From JAXLYE01 sp046351595 (GTDB lineage: Bacteria > Myxococcota_A > Polyangia > Palsa-1104 > JAEUJZ01): 64,000 nt of DNA. Made by a program: the position numbers and the translations under genes. The DNA lies in NCBI GenBank assembly GCA_046351595.1, contig JAXLYE010000003.1, positions 558,001-622,000 of the forward strand, in the 5' to 3' direction. Below the pieces are notes generated by a model. The model saw nothing but the letters and a program-made list of their open reading frames with translations, did no database searches and was not told the DNA's origin. Below are positions 1 to 6,754 of the stretch, in pieces. Positions within the stretch are counted from its first letter, which is position 1. The number at the start of each line of letters is the position of its first letter.

Positions 1-948
1 CTCCGGTGTGAGCCAGACGCTCCGCAGCGCGCAGCAACACGGAGCGGTGGGTTCAGTACGGCCCAGCTTGAGGTAGAGCGTGCGTCGGCAGATCCCCAGG
101 GCCTCGGCGGTCCGCTTCTTGTTCCCGCCGCAGGCTGCCAGAGTCGCCCGCAGCAAGGTCTGTTCCGCTACGGCCAGGGACGTACCAAGGGGAATCTGGA
201 CCGAAGCATTCGTCGCGGTCCGGCAAAGCAGATCGGCGAGGTCGCCGGCTCGCAGCATACCTTCCTGAACACGCCAGGCCGCTTGCTGCAGGAGCGCTCC
301 CAGCTCGCGCACATTGCCGGGCCAGGGGTAGTCACGGAAGAGAGACAGGACCTCCTCTTCCACGGCGAAGGCGGGAGTGCCGTCGTGGGATTGCTCGGCG
401 ATCAAGGCGGCGGACAGAGCCGCCAGATCGTCCTTGCGTGCCCGCAGCGGCGGCAGGTGCAGCCGCACGACAGCGAGGCGGTGGTGCAGATCGCGGCGCA
501 GGCGACCGCGCCGCACCAGGGGCTCCAGATGCTCGGCCGCATTGCAGATCCAGCGCGGCGCTTGCCCCAGTCGGCGTCGAGGACGCGCTGGAGCAAGCGG
601 CGGGAGCGGCGAGTACAGTACGCGCAGCAGCTCGACCTGGGCCTCCTCTGCCAGCGCCTCGACGCCGTCCAGGAGCAGCGAGCCGCCCCGCGTGCGTGAA
701 AGCACGTCCGTGAGCGCAGCCTGCATGCCCGCTGCATCCAGCCCGATGCACCGGAGTACCTCGAAAGGTTGGTTCCGGCGCGGGGAACGCAGGTGCAAGA
801 GCCGCGCGGCGCGCTCTTTGCCGACGCCGGGCTCGCCCCAGATGAGCACGGGTGCATCGCTTTGCGCGACGTGCTCGAGCTCTGCGACGAAGCTGCGCAT
901 GACGCGCGACTCCGCGACAAGAAACGGCACAGATGTACCAGTCGTCAT
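1..948 (-). CDS. sigma54-activator-like AAA+ regulator with Fis-type HTH (partial, runs off window)
   Basis: The frame opens at ATG 948 and is still open at base 1, so the C-terminal end is missing. The product resembles a bacterial enhancer-binding protein: a Walker A motif GEPGVGKERAAR near residues 38-49, the block LPPLRARKDDL, the sensor-2 motif YPWPGNVREL, and a C-terminal Fis-like helix-turn-helix (GGNKKRTAEALGICRRTLY). Two hallmarks are absent. The GAFTGA loop that contacts sigma54 is missing because the region after Walker A is shortened, and Walker B reads LLLDG instead of the usual LFLDE. There is no N-terminal sensor domain. Its start overlaps the stop of the methyltransferase gene as ATGA, suggesting translational coupling. 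It is probably a DNA-binding regulator that no longer drives sigma54 promoters; whether it hydrolyses ATP is uncertain. Confidence 0.8.
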   Translation of the reverse strand, partial: MTTGTSVPFLVAESRVMRSFVAELEHVAQSDAPVLIWGEPGVGKERAARLLHLRSPRRNQPFEVLRCIGLDAAGMQAALTDVLSRTRGGSLLLDGVEALAEEAQVELLRVLYSPLPPLAPARPRRRLGQAPRWICNAAEHLEPLVRRGRLRRDLHHRLAVVRLHLPPLRARKDDLAALSAALIAEQSHDGTPAFAVEEEVLSLFRDYPWPGNVRELGALLQQAAWRVQEGMLRAGDLADLLCRTATNASVQIPLGTSLAVAEQTLLRATLAACGGNKKRTAEALGICRRTLYLKLGRTEPTAPCCCALRSVWLTPE

Positions 949-1979
949 GGCGCTTCCTTGGCTCGGCCGCCTGACTCTGCGCATCGGCGGAAGACCTGAA
1001 GCTCGGCAGGCAGCGCATCGCCGTAGCGGCACGCTGCGACCTGTTCCCAGCCGAGCGCTCGGAGACATCGGGCCAGGGGCGCAGCCTGGTAGTACTTGCG
1101 GCGCCACAGCTCGATCTCGCGCGGCCGCAGCGTCCCGGGAAGCCGGGCCACGGCGCTCCAGGCATAGCTGCCTGGGACTGCTCCGCCTGCATCCAGGCGG
1201 AGCGTCCACTCGAGCGGTCCCCCGTCGACGTACGGGACCAGGGCTCCGGTCAGCCACGCCTGCGCGTCCGCGAGCCTCTGTCGCATGGGATCGCCTTGGC
1301 GCCCCCGCCGGGTCGCCTCGCTCTTGCCTGCTGACAGAGACACGTCCAGCACCAGCAGATCCCCCGCAGTGCAGGCGGCCAAGCCGTACTGCACAAAGCG
1401 CAGCTCGTCGTCGAGCTCCCCGAGCGTGCCGCCCAGCAGCCAGATCACCCGCTGCCGTCCGGGTAGAAACAGGAGATCCGCGTACGTGGAGAGCTCCTCC
1501 AGGTCCGCGAGCAGCGCCCAGACCGCGACAAGCGGCAGGGTCTCGTCCGCGTGCGTATAGGCGGCCGTCAGCAGCGGCTCGCTCAGATCGACCAGCGCCA
1601 GCGAGGACGAACGATCGCCCGCGCCGAGCAGCCGCGCGGCCAGGTGCACATCAAGCCTCCCCTCGCCAACCCCGAGCGCCAGCACTTCCAACGCCTCGGC
1701 CCGCCGATGCCGGCGGAGCTCGGTGGCCAAACGGTCCAGAACCGCAGCCCGCGCGTGGGTTTCAGGGCAGCGTCGAGTATGGAGGCGGTACGCCTCGGCG
1801 CTGACCGGGCCCAGGTACGCCCAGACGGGGCGAAGCACGGCCCGCTCGGCGCGCAGCAAATGCGGCAGCTCGGCGGCCTCGCGCGTCAGGCGGCGGTGCG
1901 GGGTCAGCAAGCAGTTGAGCGGACGGCTCCCGTGTGTCGGATGCGCCGGGCGCGGCGTGGAAAGCATGCGCCGCTTCAT
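945..1979 (-). CDS. EgtD-like (Methyltransf_33) SAM-dependent methyltransferase
   Basis: This 344-aa protein looks like the histidine-specific methyltransferase family typified by EgtD. Visible marks are a glycine-containing SAM loop (LGVGEGR, about residue 101), an acidic end of strand 2 (LVDLS), and the family-style segment RQRVIWLLGGTLGEL followed by GDLLVLDVSL, corresponding to FLGSTIGN and GD-LLLG-D in EgtD. The strict EgtD residues are altered, so the substrate need not be histidine; another amino acid or a natural product is possible. It is in a coupled operon: its ATG overlaps the transporter stop (ATGA at 1976-1979) and its stop overlaps the regulator start (945-948). The transporter neighbour suggests that an amino acid or small peptide is imported or exported and methylated. 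That pathway idea is inference. Confidence 0.65.
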   Translation of the reverse strand: MKRRMLSTPRPAHPTHGSRPLNCLLTPHRRLTREAAELPHLLRAERAVLRPVWAYLGPVSAEAYRLHTRRCPETHARAAVLDRLATELRRHRRAEALEVLALGVGEGRLDVHLAARLLGAGDRSSSLALVDLSEPLLTAAYTHADETLPLVAVWALLADLEELSTYADLLFLPGRQRVIWLLGGTLGELDDELRFVQYGLAACTAGDLLVLDVSLSAGKSEATRRGRQGDPMRQRLADAQAWLTGALVPYVDGGPLEWTLRLDAGGAVPGSYAWSAVARLPGTLRPREIELWRRKYYQAAPLARCLRALGWEQVAACRYGDALPAELQVFRRCAESGGRAKEAP

Positions 1980-3508
1980 GGCGACGGCTCCCGCTTGCAG
2001 CGAAGCCGCCCGTCAATCGCCTGCGCGACGAGGTATGGGCCGCCCCCTAGCACGGCCAGACCGCAGACGATCGCGCTGACCGCGCGGACCCCAAGGGGCA
2101 GCTGGACGGAGGCCAGCAGCGGAACCGGCCCCGCAATGGCCAAAGAGGCCGCAAGCAGTCGTCCTCGCCCAGAAGGCTCCATCGACAGGCCGGGCACCGG
2201 CCCCGGCTCCCTCCTCGTCGGCGCAGAGCAAGCCTCCTTCGGCGCCTGTTGCAGAATGGCCTCGAGAGACTCCATCCACCGGAGGAGTAACGCTGCGGCC
2301 CCGAGCGCCAGCAGCGCCAGCGCGGCGAAGTAGCGGTGATGCGGACAGCGCGTCCACACAAAGCCCAACAGCCCCGCCAGCCCGTTGCCCGCCGCCGTTG
2401 CCGCGAACCACAGCGCCACGCGGCGCGAGGTCTTGTGCCGCGGCGCAAGGCGCGTGACCAGCGCCATGCCCATGGGCGCAAGGAGCAGCTCGGCCAGCGT
2501 CAGCAGCACGTAGCAGCCGCCCAGCCAGCCCAGGCCCACCCGTCCGGCATCGCCCCCCTGCAGCCCGGCCAGGCTCATGACCCCGAAGGCCGCGCTCGTG
2601 GCGACGAAGCCCCAGACCATCTTGCCGAGCGTGGAGAGCGCCTGGCCCCGCCTGTGCAACCAAGCAAGCAGCGCAGAGAGCGGCGGCGCTAGAACCAGCA
2701 CCAAGAGCGAGTGCAGCGACATGAAGTGACCCGGCGCCACCGTCAGCACCCGGCCGAGCCCGGAGACGCGCAGGTGCGTGTTCTGCTCGGCGAACAGGGA
2801 CAGCGAGGTGCTGGCCTGCACTGCCGCGACCCAGAAGACCACGCCCAGGCCGCAGACCTGCCAGCAGGCCCGCGTCCGGTCCTCCTCGTCGTCAGCATCA
2901 CGAGCATTCGCGACGATGGGGACGGCGTGGGCCCGGCTCGGGCCCAGAGCCGCCGCGCTGAGGGCAATGCAGACCGTGCTGGCCAGCATGCCGAGCGTCG
3001 CTACCTGGAAGACGGCGGCCCAGCTCCAGCGCGCTCGGGCCCACTCGGCGACGGCTGGGGCGACAGCCGCGCCGGCATTAAAGACGATGTGCATCAGCAA
3101 GAAGCCCCGGTCGCGTCGCGGGTCGCCGTCGGTGTATAGACCCCCGACGAGCGCATGAAGCGCCGGCTTGAAGAGTCCGTGCCCGGCGACGAGCAGAAGG
3201 AGCGCGGGCCCCAGCCACACAGGCCGCTCGAGCCCGAGCGTCCCGTAGCCCAGCGTGAGCAGCACGGTCCCCAAAAACGTGGCGAGCCGGCGCCCCAGCC
3301 AGCGGTCCGCGAGCAGGCCGCCGGGCAGCCCGCTTAGATACGACAGCGCCTGCAGCGCGCCGAAGAGCAGCACGGCGACGTCGGCGCGTAAGCCGTGGAC
3401 CTGCTGCAGGTACAGCACGAGCAGCGGCAGCGTGGCAAAGCAAGCAAAGCGCTCCCAGACCTGGACGAGCGCGAGGAGATAAAGCGCACGAGGATGGCGT
3501 CTCAACAT
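1976..3508 (-). CDS. POT/PTR-family (MFS) proton-dependent transporter
   Basis: About 510 aa with 12 to 14 hydrophobic segments. The N-terminus contains WERFACFATLPLLVLYL, matching the ERFxYYGxxxxLxxYL signature of the proton-coupled oligopeptide transporter family, followed by the MFS-type loop GGLLADRWLGRR. The start is placed at ATG 3508 because GGAGG lies five bases upstream. An alternative ATG at 3520 would itself overlap that ribosome binding site, and a longer open frame to 3676 adds a low-complexity tail without membrane character. POT proteins import di- and tripeptides or related nitrogen compounds across the inner membrane. The gene is coupled to the downstream methyltransferase by a 4-base overlap. 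The substrate cannot be read from the sequence. Confidence 0.8.
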   Translation of the reverse strand: MLRRHPRALYLLALVQVWERFACFATLPLLVLYLQQVHGLRADVAVLLFGALQALSYLSGLPGGLLADRWLGRRLATFLGTVLLTLGYGTLGLERPVWLGPALLLLVAGHGLFKPALHALVGGLYTDGDPRRDRGFLLMHIVFNAGAAVAPAVAEWARARWSWAAVFQVATLGMLASTVCIALSAAALGPSRAHAVPIVANARDADDEEDRTRACWQVCGLGVVFWVAAVQASTSLSLFAEQNTHLRVSGLGRVLTVAPGHFMSLHSLLVLVLAPPLSALLAWLHRRGQALSTLGKMVWGFVATSAAFGVMSLAGLQGGDAGRVGLGWLGGCYVLLTLAELLLAPMGMALVTRLAPRHKTSRRVALWFAATAAGNGLAGLLGFVWTRCPHHRYFAALALLALGAAALLLRWMESLEAILQQAPKEACSAPTRREPGPVPGLSMEPSGRGRLLAASLAIAGPVPLLASVQLPLGVRAVSAIVCGLAVLGGGPYLVAQAIDGRLRCKREPSP

Positions 3509-3585
3509 GGCGTCCTCCATGGAGGCCACCGCGGGCGGCGTGGTCCCAGGCAGAGCCCGAGGTCGCGCTCCCGCGGACAGCCCAG

Positions 3586-4323
3586 CTAGGCGCAGGGCGC
3601 CGAGGTCTGCGCGGCGGAGGCCGAGGCCTGAACGCTCGAGCCCACCGCGTGCCGGCGCATCGGCCAGATCAGCCACAGGTTGCTGTCGGCCTCGACCGAG
3701 CCGGCACCGCCGGCAAGCCGGCAGGTATCGATCGCGCGGTCCGCCAGATACGACGGAGGCCCCGGCTGCTCGGGGTCCAGGGTGACATGCACGATGAGCT
3801 GCGGGCTGGCGCTGCGATGGTACATCGGGTGCTCTGGCGCCAGCGGCGCCAGCTCGATGAAGAGCAACCGTCCACGCTGCGCCGCATGCAGCAGCAGCGC
3901 GGCCAGAGCCAGGGAGAAAGCAGGCTCCTCGACCGAGATCTCACGGCATTCGAGGAGCACCTCGACGCGAAACGAGTGTGATGGCAGCACCCGCGCGACC
4001 TCGGCCACGGTACGCCGCAGACGCATCGCGAGGGCCCCGTTGTCCTCGGTGCCCTGGCATCGCAGGTTTGCCCCGGCGGCCTGCAGGCCCCGGCTGGTTC
4101 CTGATGGCGAGTGCGGCCCGTCGTCAGGCAAGCGATGGCAGGGCGTCATGTCGTCCTCAGAAACCGGCCGCGGCACCGCATCGCGCTCAGTGGCTCGACG
4201 GCGCGCCGCCCGCCGGTCCCGCCGCCAGACCCAGACCGCGGACAGACCGAGCACCCCGACGAACACGACGGCGCCCAGCAAGACCGCGCCGTCGGGAGCA
4301 GGCAGCCCCAAATTAATCGACAT
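3586..4323 (-). CDS. membrane-anchored protein with possible degenerate histidine-kinase-type ATPase domain
   Basis: About 245 aa. One N-terminal membrane segment (AVLLGAVVFVGVLGLSAVWVW, about residues 14-34) is followed by arginine-rich residues, so the C-terminal part should be cytoplasmic. The segment from about residue 95, with RRTVAEVARVLPSHSFRVEV and AFSLALAALLLHAAQRG, is laid out like the N-box region of HATPase domains but lacks the key Asn and the glycine boxes. I regard that resemblance as weak. The start is ATG 4323 preceded by GGGAGGGG. It is first in the operon leading into the transporter (77-base gap), methyltransferase and regulator genes, so it may sense or gate that pathway. 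Function unknown. Confidence 0.55.
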   Translation of the reverse strand: MSINLGLPAPDGAVLLGAVVFVGVLGLSAVWVWRRDRRAARRRATERDAVPRPVSEDDMTPCHRLPDDGPHSPSGTSRGLQAAGANLRCQGTEDNGALAMRLRRTVAEVARVLPSHSFRVEVLLECREISVEEPAFSLALAALLLHAAQRGRLLFIELAPLAPEHPMYHRSASPQLIVHVTLDPEQPGPPSYLADRAIDTCRLAGGAGSVEADSNLWLIWPMRRHAVGSSVQASASAAQTSAPCA

Positions 4324-4833
4324 GGCGCCCCTCCCGACGGCAAGAGGGGACCACGGCCGCCGGCCGATACCGACGGCAGACCAGTGCAACCAGGCATTGC
4401 AGCCTCATCACGAGCCTCACGTGCGCAGACAGGACAGACCCGTGGTACGCTGCGCTCGTTCCACGGGGGCACCACCTCGGGGAACACCGGCCCTCGTCGT
4501 GTTGCAAGCGCGGCGAGGGCTCTTTTGTTTGTGCGATCAGGTCAGGGTCGCGCTCTCTCGGAACCTCCTCGGGAAGGGGTTGGGCCGCTGAGATCTCAAC
4601 GGCCAGGACTATCCAAGTTGCATGCCAACATGTGAAACGCAAGCTCCCTGTTGACAGCGACGCGGACAGTCGAGTGTGCGCAAGCACCTGATTCGATATC
4701 AGCCGCTCAAAGCGAGGTGGAGAACGCGACACCGCAGTCGCGCGGGTGCAGCCGTGCTGCAGAGATGCCCGCGGCTGCACTACGCGACGAGCCGCGGGTT
4801 GGCAGTGGACGGGACGGGGTCAGCTCGCAGACG
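4324..4833. other. gene-free stretch upstream of the first operon
   Basis: About 510 bases lie between the start of the membrane protein gene and the 3' end of the 279-aa gene. Reading frames here have no recognisable protein character. It must hold the promoter of the minus-strand operon, but I could not identify convincing -35/-10 or -24/-12 elements. It may also contain the left boundary of the accessory island. Confidence 0.5.
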
Positions 4834-5673
4834 TCAGCCGCGGCGGTTGCCAGGCTTGTTGGCAGTCGGCGGGCTCTCTTCCTGGCAAGGCGCTGGCGGC
4901 ATGACGCGATCCACGATAGCCTGCCCGAGCACTTGAACCGTCGCGAGCGCGTCCATTCCCAAGCCGACGTAGTTCGGAGTCGGTGCAGCCGGTTCCGTCT
5001 TCCCAAGCTGCTTCTCTACATGCTGGAGGACTTCCTCCTGAATCTCCCAAAGCGCCGGGAGCGCCTGCTTCATCTGCTCGATCTGGGCATACTCCTGTCG
5101 CTGGTAGTCGACCATCGACTCCTGCATCGCCATCATCTCGCGACGCATCATCCGGTTGACCAGAAAGATCTCGCCGACCTCGCGGATGTGCTTCGAGTTT
5201 TTAATGAAGGCCATATCGCGCGCTTCCTGATGGGCGTCGAGAATCTGCTGACGGCGGAACGGGTCCGGCTCGGCCCGAAGGCGTCGTGCCAGCTCCTCCC
5301 GCGAGAGCGGAGTCACGCCGCGCGCCCGCGGATCGGATCTGTGCACATCAGCCGGAGCAAGCTGCGAGGACGACATGGGCTCACCGTGTTGTCCTTGCCC
5401 GACTTCTGGATTCTCAGTAGCGCCACGCAAAGACGCCGCCAGCGACTCAATCACCACCTCGGCGCTTTCTGTATGCAGCGGCCGCAGCGCCTGATCGAAA
5501 AACTGGACCGTATACCGTCCGGCAGGAATCGGTCCTGGCGCAGCGCCTACCGAATAGAACGATCCCGGCGCCGGTGGATACTGACGAACGGAGCCATCCG
5601 GCATCCGGAGGCGGAGCTGATAGTGGCTGGCTCCGGAGGGAGCCAGGCGCGCAATGCGTGTAGCCAGCAACAT
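4834..5673 (-). CDS. hypothetical protein with small beta-rich domain and long helical region
   Basis: 279 aa, family not recognised. Residues about 8-78 form a compact domain with the pattern APSGASHYQL, then QYPP, then PIPAGRYTVQFFD, and closing VVIE. The same pattern occurs in the divergently transcribed gene at 6223 (APSGTAGYRL, HWFP, PIAGVYVVQFVD, AIEVE), so the two proteins share a domain. Residues about 120-230 are charged and helical, with methionine-rich heptad-like stretches (VNRMMRREMMAMQESM), likely a coiled coil. The C-terminus (VGLGMDALATVQVLGQAIVD) is hydrophobic but ends in a polar tail. No signal peptide is evident. The gene faces away from the 13-bp repeat array that starts about 110 bases upstream. 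Function unknown. Confidence 0.65.
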   Translation of the reverse strand: MLLATRIARLAPSGASHYQLRLRMPDGSVRQYPPAPGSFYSVGAAPGPIPAGRYTVQFFDQALRPLHTESAEVVIESLAASLRGATENPEVGQGQHGEPMSSSQLAPADVHRSDPRARGVTPLSREELARRLRAEPDPFRRQQILDAHQEARDMAFIKNSKHIREVGEIFLVNRMMRREMMAMQESMVDYQRQEYAQIEQMKQALPALWEIQEEVLQHVEKQLGKTEPAAPTPNYVGLGMDALATVQVLGQAIVDRVMPPAPCQEESPPTANKPGNRRG

Positions 5674-5784
5674 GCGGTCAAGCGTACTGCGGATCTACCC
5701 GATGTGCTTCAACGTAAGCTGGGAGACATCAGTCTTTGTACGCCAACCGGACGAACAGTAACACATTGTGCCCCTGCCGCTGGT

Positions 5785-5967
5785 TGCAAACGTTTGTAGC
5801 CAACGTTTGAAACCAGCGTTGACTACAAACGCCGCGAAGCACAAGCGTTGGCCACCAACATTGGTCGCAAGCGCTGGAAGCCAACGCGGGCGCCAACGTC
5901 TGCCGCAAGCGTTGGCAACAGCCGTTGGTAGCAAACGTTGGTTTCAAACATTGCTACCAACGCGGGC
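5785..5967. repeat. 13-bp-period array of degenerate CCAACGTTGG palindromes, cluster 1 (14 units)
   Basis: Fourteen degenerate units with consensus NGCMARCGYTGGN have centres at about 5791, 5804, 5817, 5830, 5846, 5859, 5872, 5885, 5897, 5910, 5923, 5936, 5949 and 5961. Spacing is 13 bp apart from one 16-bp step and two 12-bp steps. Each unit is an imperfect version of the palindrome CCAACGTTGG plus a three-base linker. Because 13 is not a multiple of three, translation cycles through all frames, so this is not a protein repeat. The array lies between two divergent genes and is much less GC-rich than its surroundings. Confidence 0.85.
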
Positions 5968-6016
5968 GCGCGAGGGAAATCCTGAGAATCATTCAACAAT
6001 CCGCGTCAAAATAGTC

Positions 6017-6145
6017 TCGCTGCGTTGGCCGCAGCCGTCTGTGGCAAACGTTCGCAGCCAACGCTTGCGTCCAACGCTTGCAACCAACGCTCAGGCTGGC
6101 ATTTGTGTCCAACGCTTGCAGCCAACGCTTGCGGCCAATGCGATA
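6017..6145. repeat. 13-bp-period array of degenerate CCAACGTTGG palindromes, cluster 2 (10 units)
   Basis: Ten further units of the same kind have centres at about 6023, 6036, 6049, 6062, 6075, 6088, 6100, 6113, 6126 and 6139, again at 13-bp spacing. In this cluster the left half is best kept (CCAACGCTTG), while in cluster 1 the right half GTTGG is. A 62-base interval separates the last unit of cluster 1 from the first here; it is not a multiple of 13, so the two clusters are out of register. The seventh unit is badly degenerated. The cluster ends about 75 bases before the ATG of the 6223 gene. Confidence 0.85.
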
Positions 6146-6222
6146 AACATCACATAGTGCGTTATTCTCCCACTTTGCCCCCTATCTTGCATGCCGTAAA
6201 GCAGGCGTGGGACACTCTGCGC

Positions 6223-6726
6223 ATGCCGATCTGTCCGGTCTGCAAGATCAAGCCCCTGCCGTCTCTACGTGCGCGCCACTGCTCGCCGGACTGTCGCTAT
6301 GCGGCGTGGCTCCAGCGGGCGGCGGAGGCGGCGAGGAAGGCGCTGGCGCTGCCGCGCATGGCGGTTCCGGCCGAGATGCAGCACGAGCTGCCGATTGGTC
6401 CGGAGCGGCTCCTGGTCTCGTGGAAGTACCTGTTCTATACACACGCGCCGTCGGGAACGGCCGGCTACCGGCTGGGGACGGTGTCCGGGGAGGCGCAGAT
6501 CCTGCACTGGTTCCCTTCGAGTCTGTTCCGCCAGCCTCCCATGTTCCGGATCGAACCTTTCGAGCTTCCCTCCGTCCCGATCGCAGGCGTCTATGTCGTC
6601 CAGTTCGTGGACGTACGCGGCCAGCCCCTCGGCAGCCCGACCCGTGCCATCGAGGTCGAGCACGCGACGGCCGGCTTGCGGTTCTGCGACGGGGATCGGT
6701 CGCTGAAGTCGCGCTCTCGGTTTTGA
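6223..6726 (+). CDS. small zinc-ribbon protein sharing a domain with the divergent 279-aa protein
   Basis: About 167 aa. The start is ATG 6223, giving MPICPVC; the frame is open further upstream, but that part is only translated repeat array. The N-terminus holds a CPVC...HCSPDC pattern (residues 4-28), a likely zinc-binding knuckle, followed by an alanine-rich helix. The C-terminal half carries the domain APSGTAGYRL ... HWFP ... PIAGVYVVQFVD ... AIEVE, which matches the N-terminal domain of the gene at 4834-5673. The two genes are divergent around the palindrome array. The N-terminal knuckle could bind nucleic acid. It converges on the helicase gene with only 28 bases between stops. Family not recognised; role unknown. 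Confidence 0.65.
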   Translation: MPICPVCKIKPLPSLRARHCSPDCRYAAWLQRAAEAARKALALPRMAVPAEMQHELPIGPERLLVSWKYLFYTHAPSGTAGYRLGTVSGEAQILHWFPSSLFRQPPMFRIEPFELPSVPIAGVYVVQFVDVRGQPLGSPTRAIEVEHATAGLRFCDGDRSLKSRSRF

Positions 6727-6754
6727 GTGCAGGCACTGGCCGCTCGGCCCGCGT

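Noticed and set aside
4313..4780. 155-aa minus-strand frame upstream of the first operon
   Set aside because: No domain, no ribosome binding site, and it overlaps the N-terminus of the membrane-protein gene in another frame.
5785..6145. CRISPR array
   Set aside because: Units are about 10-13 bp, degenerate and without unique spacers; no cas genes are nearby.
5768..6157. 129-aa open frame across the 13-bp repeats
   Set aside because: It is only the array read as protein; a 13-bp period shifts frame each unit and there is no ribosome binding site.
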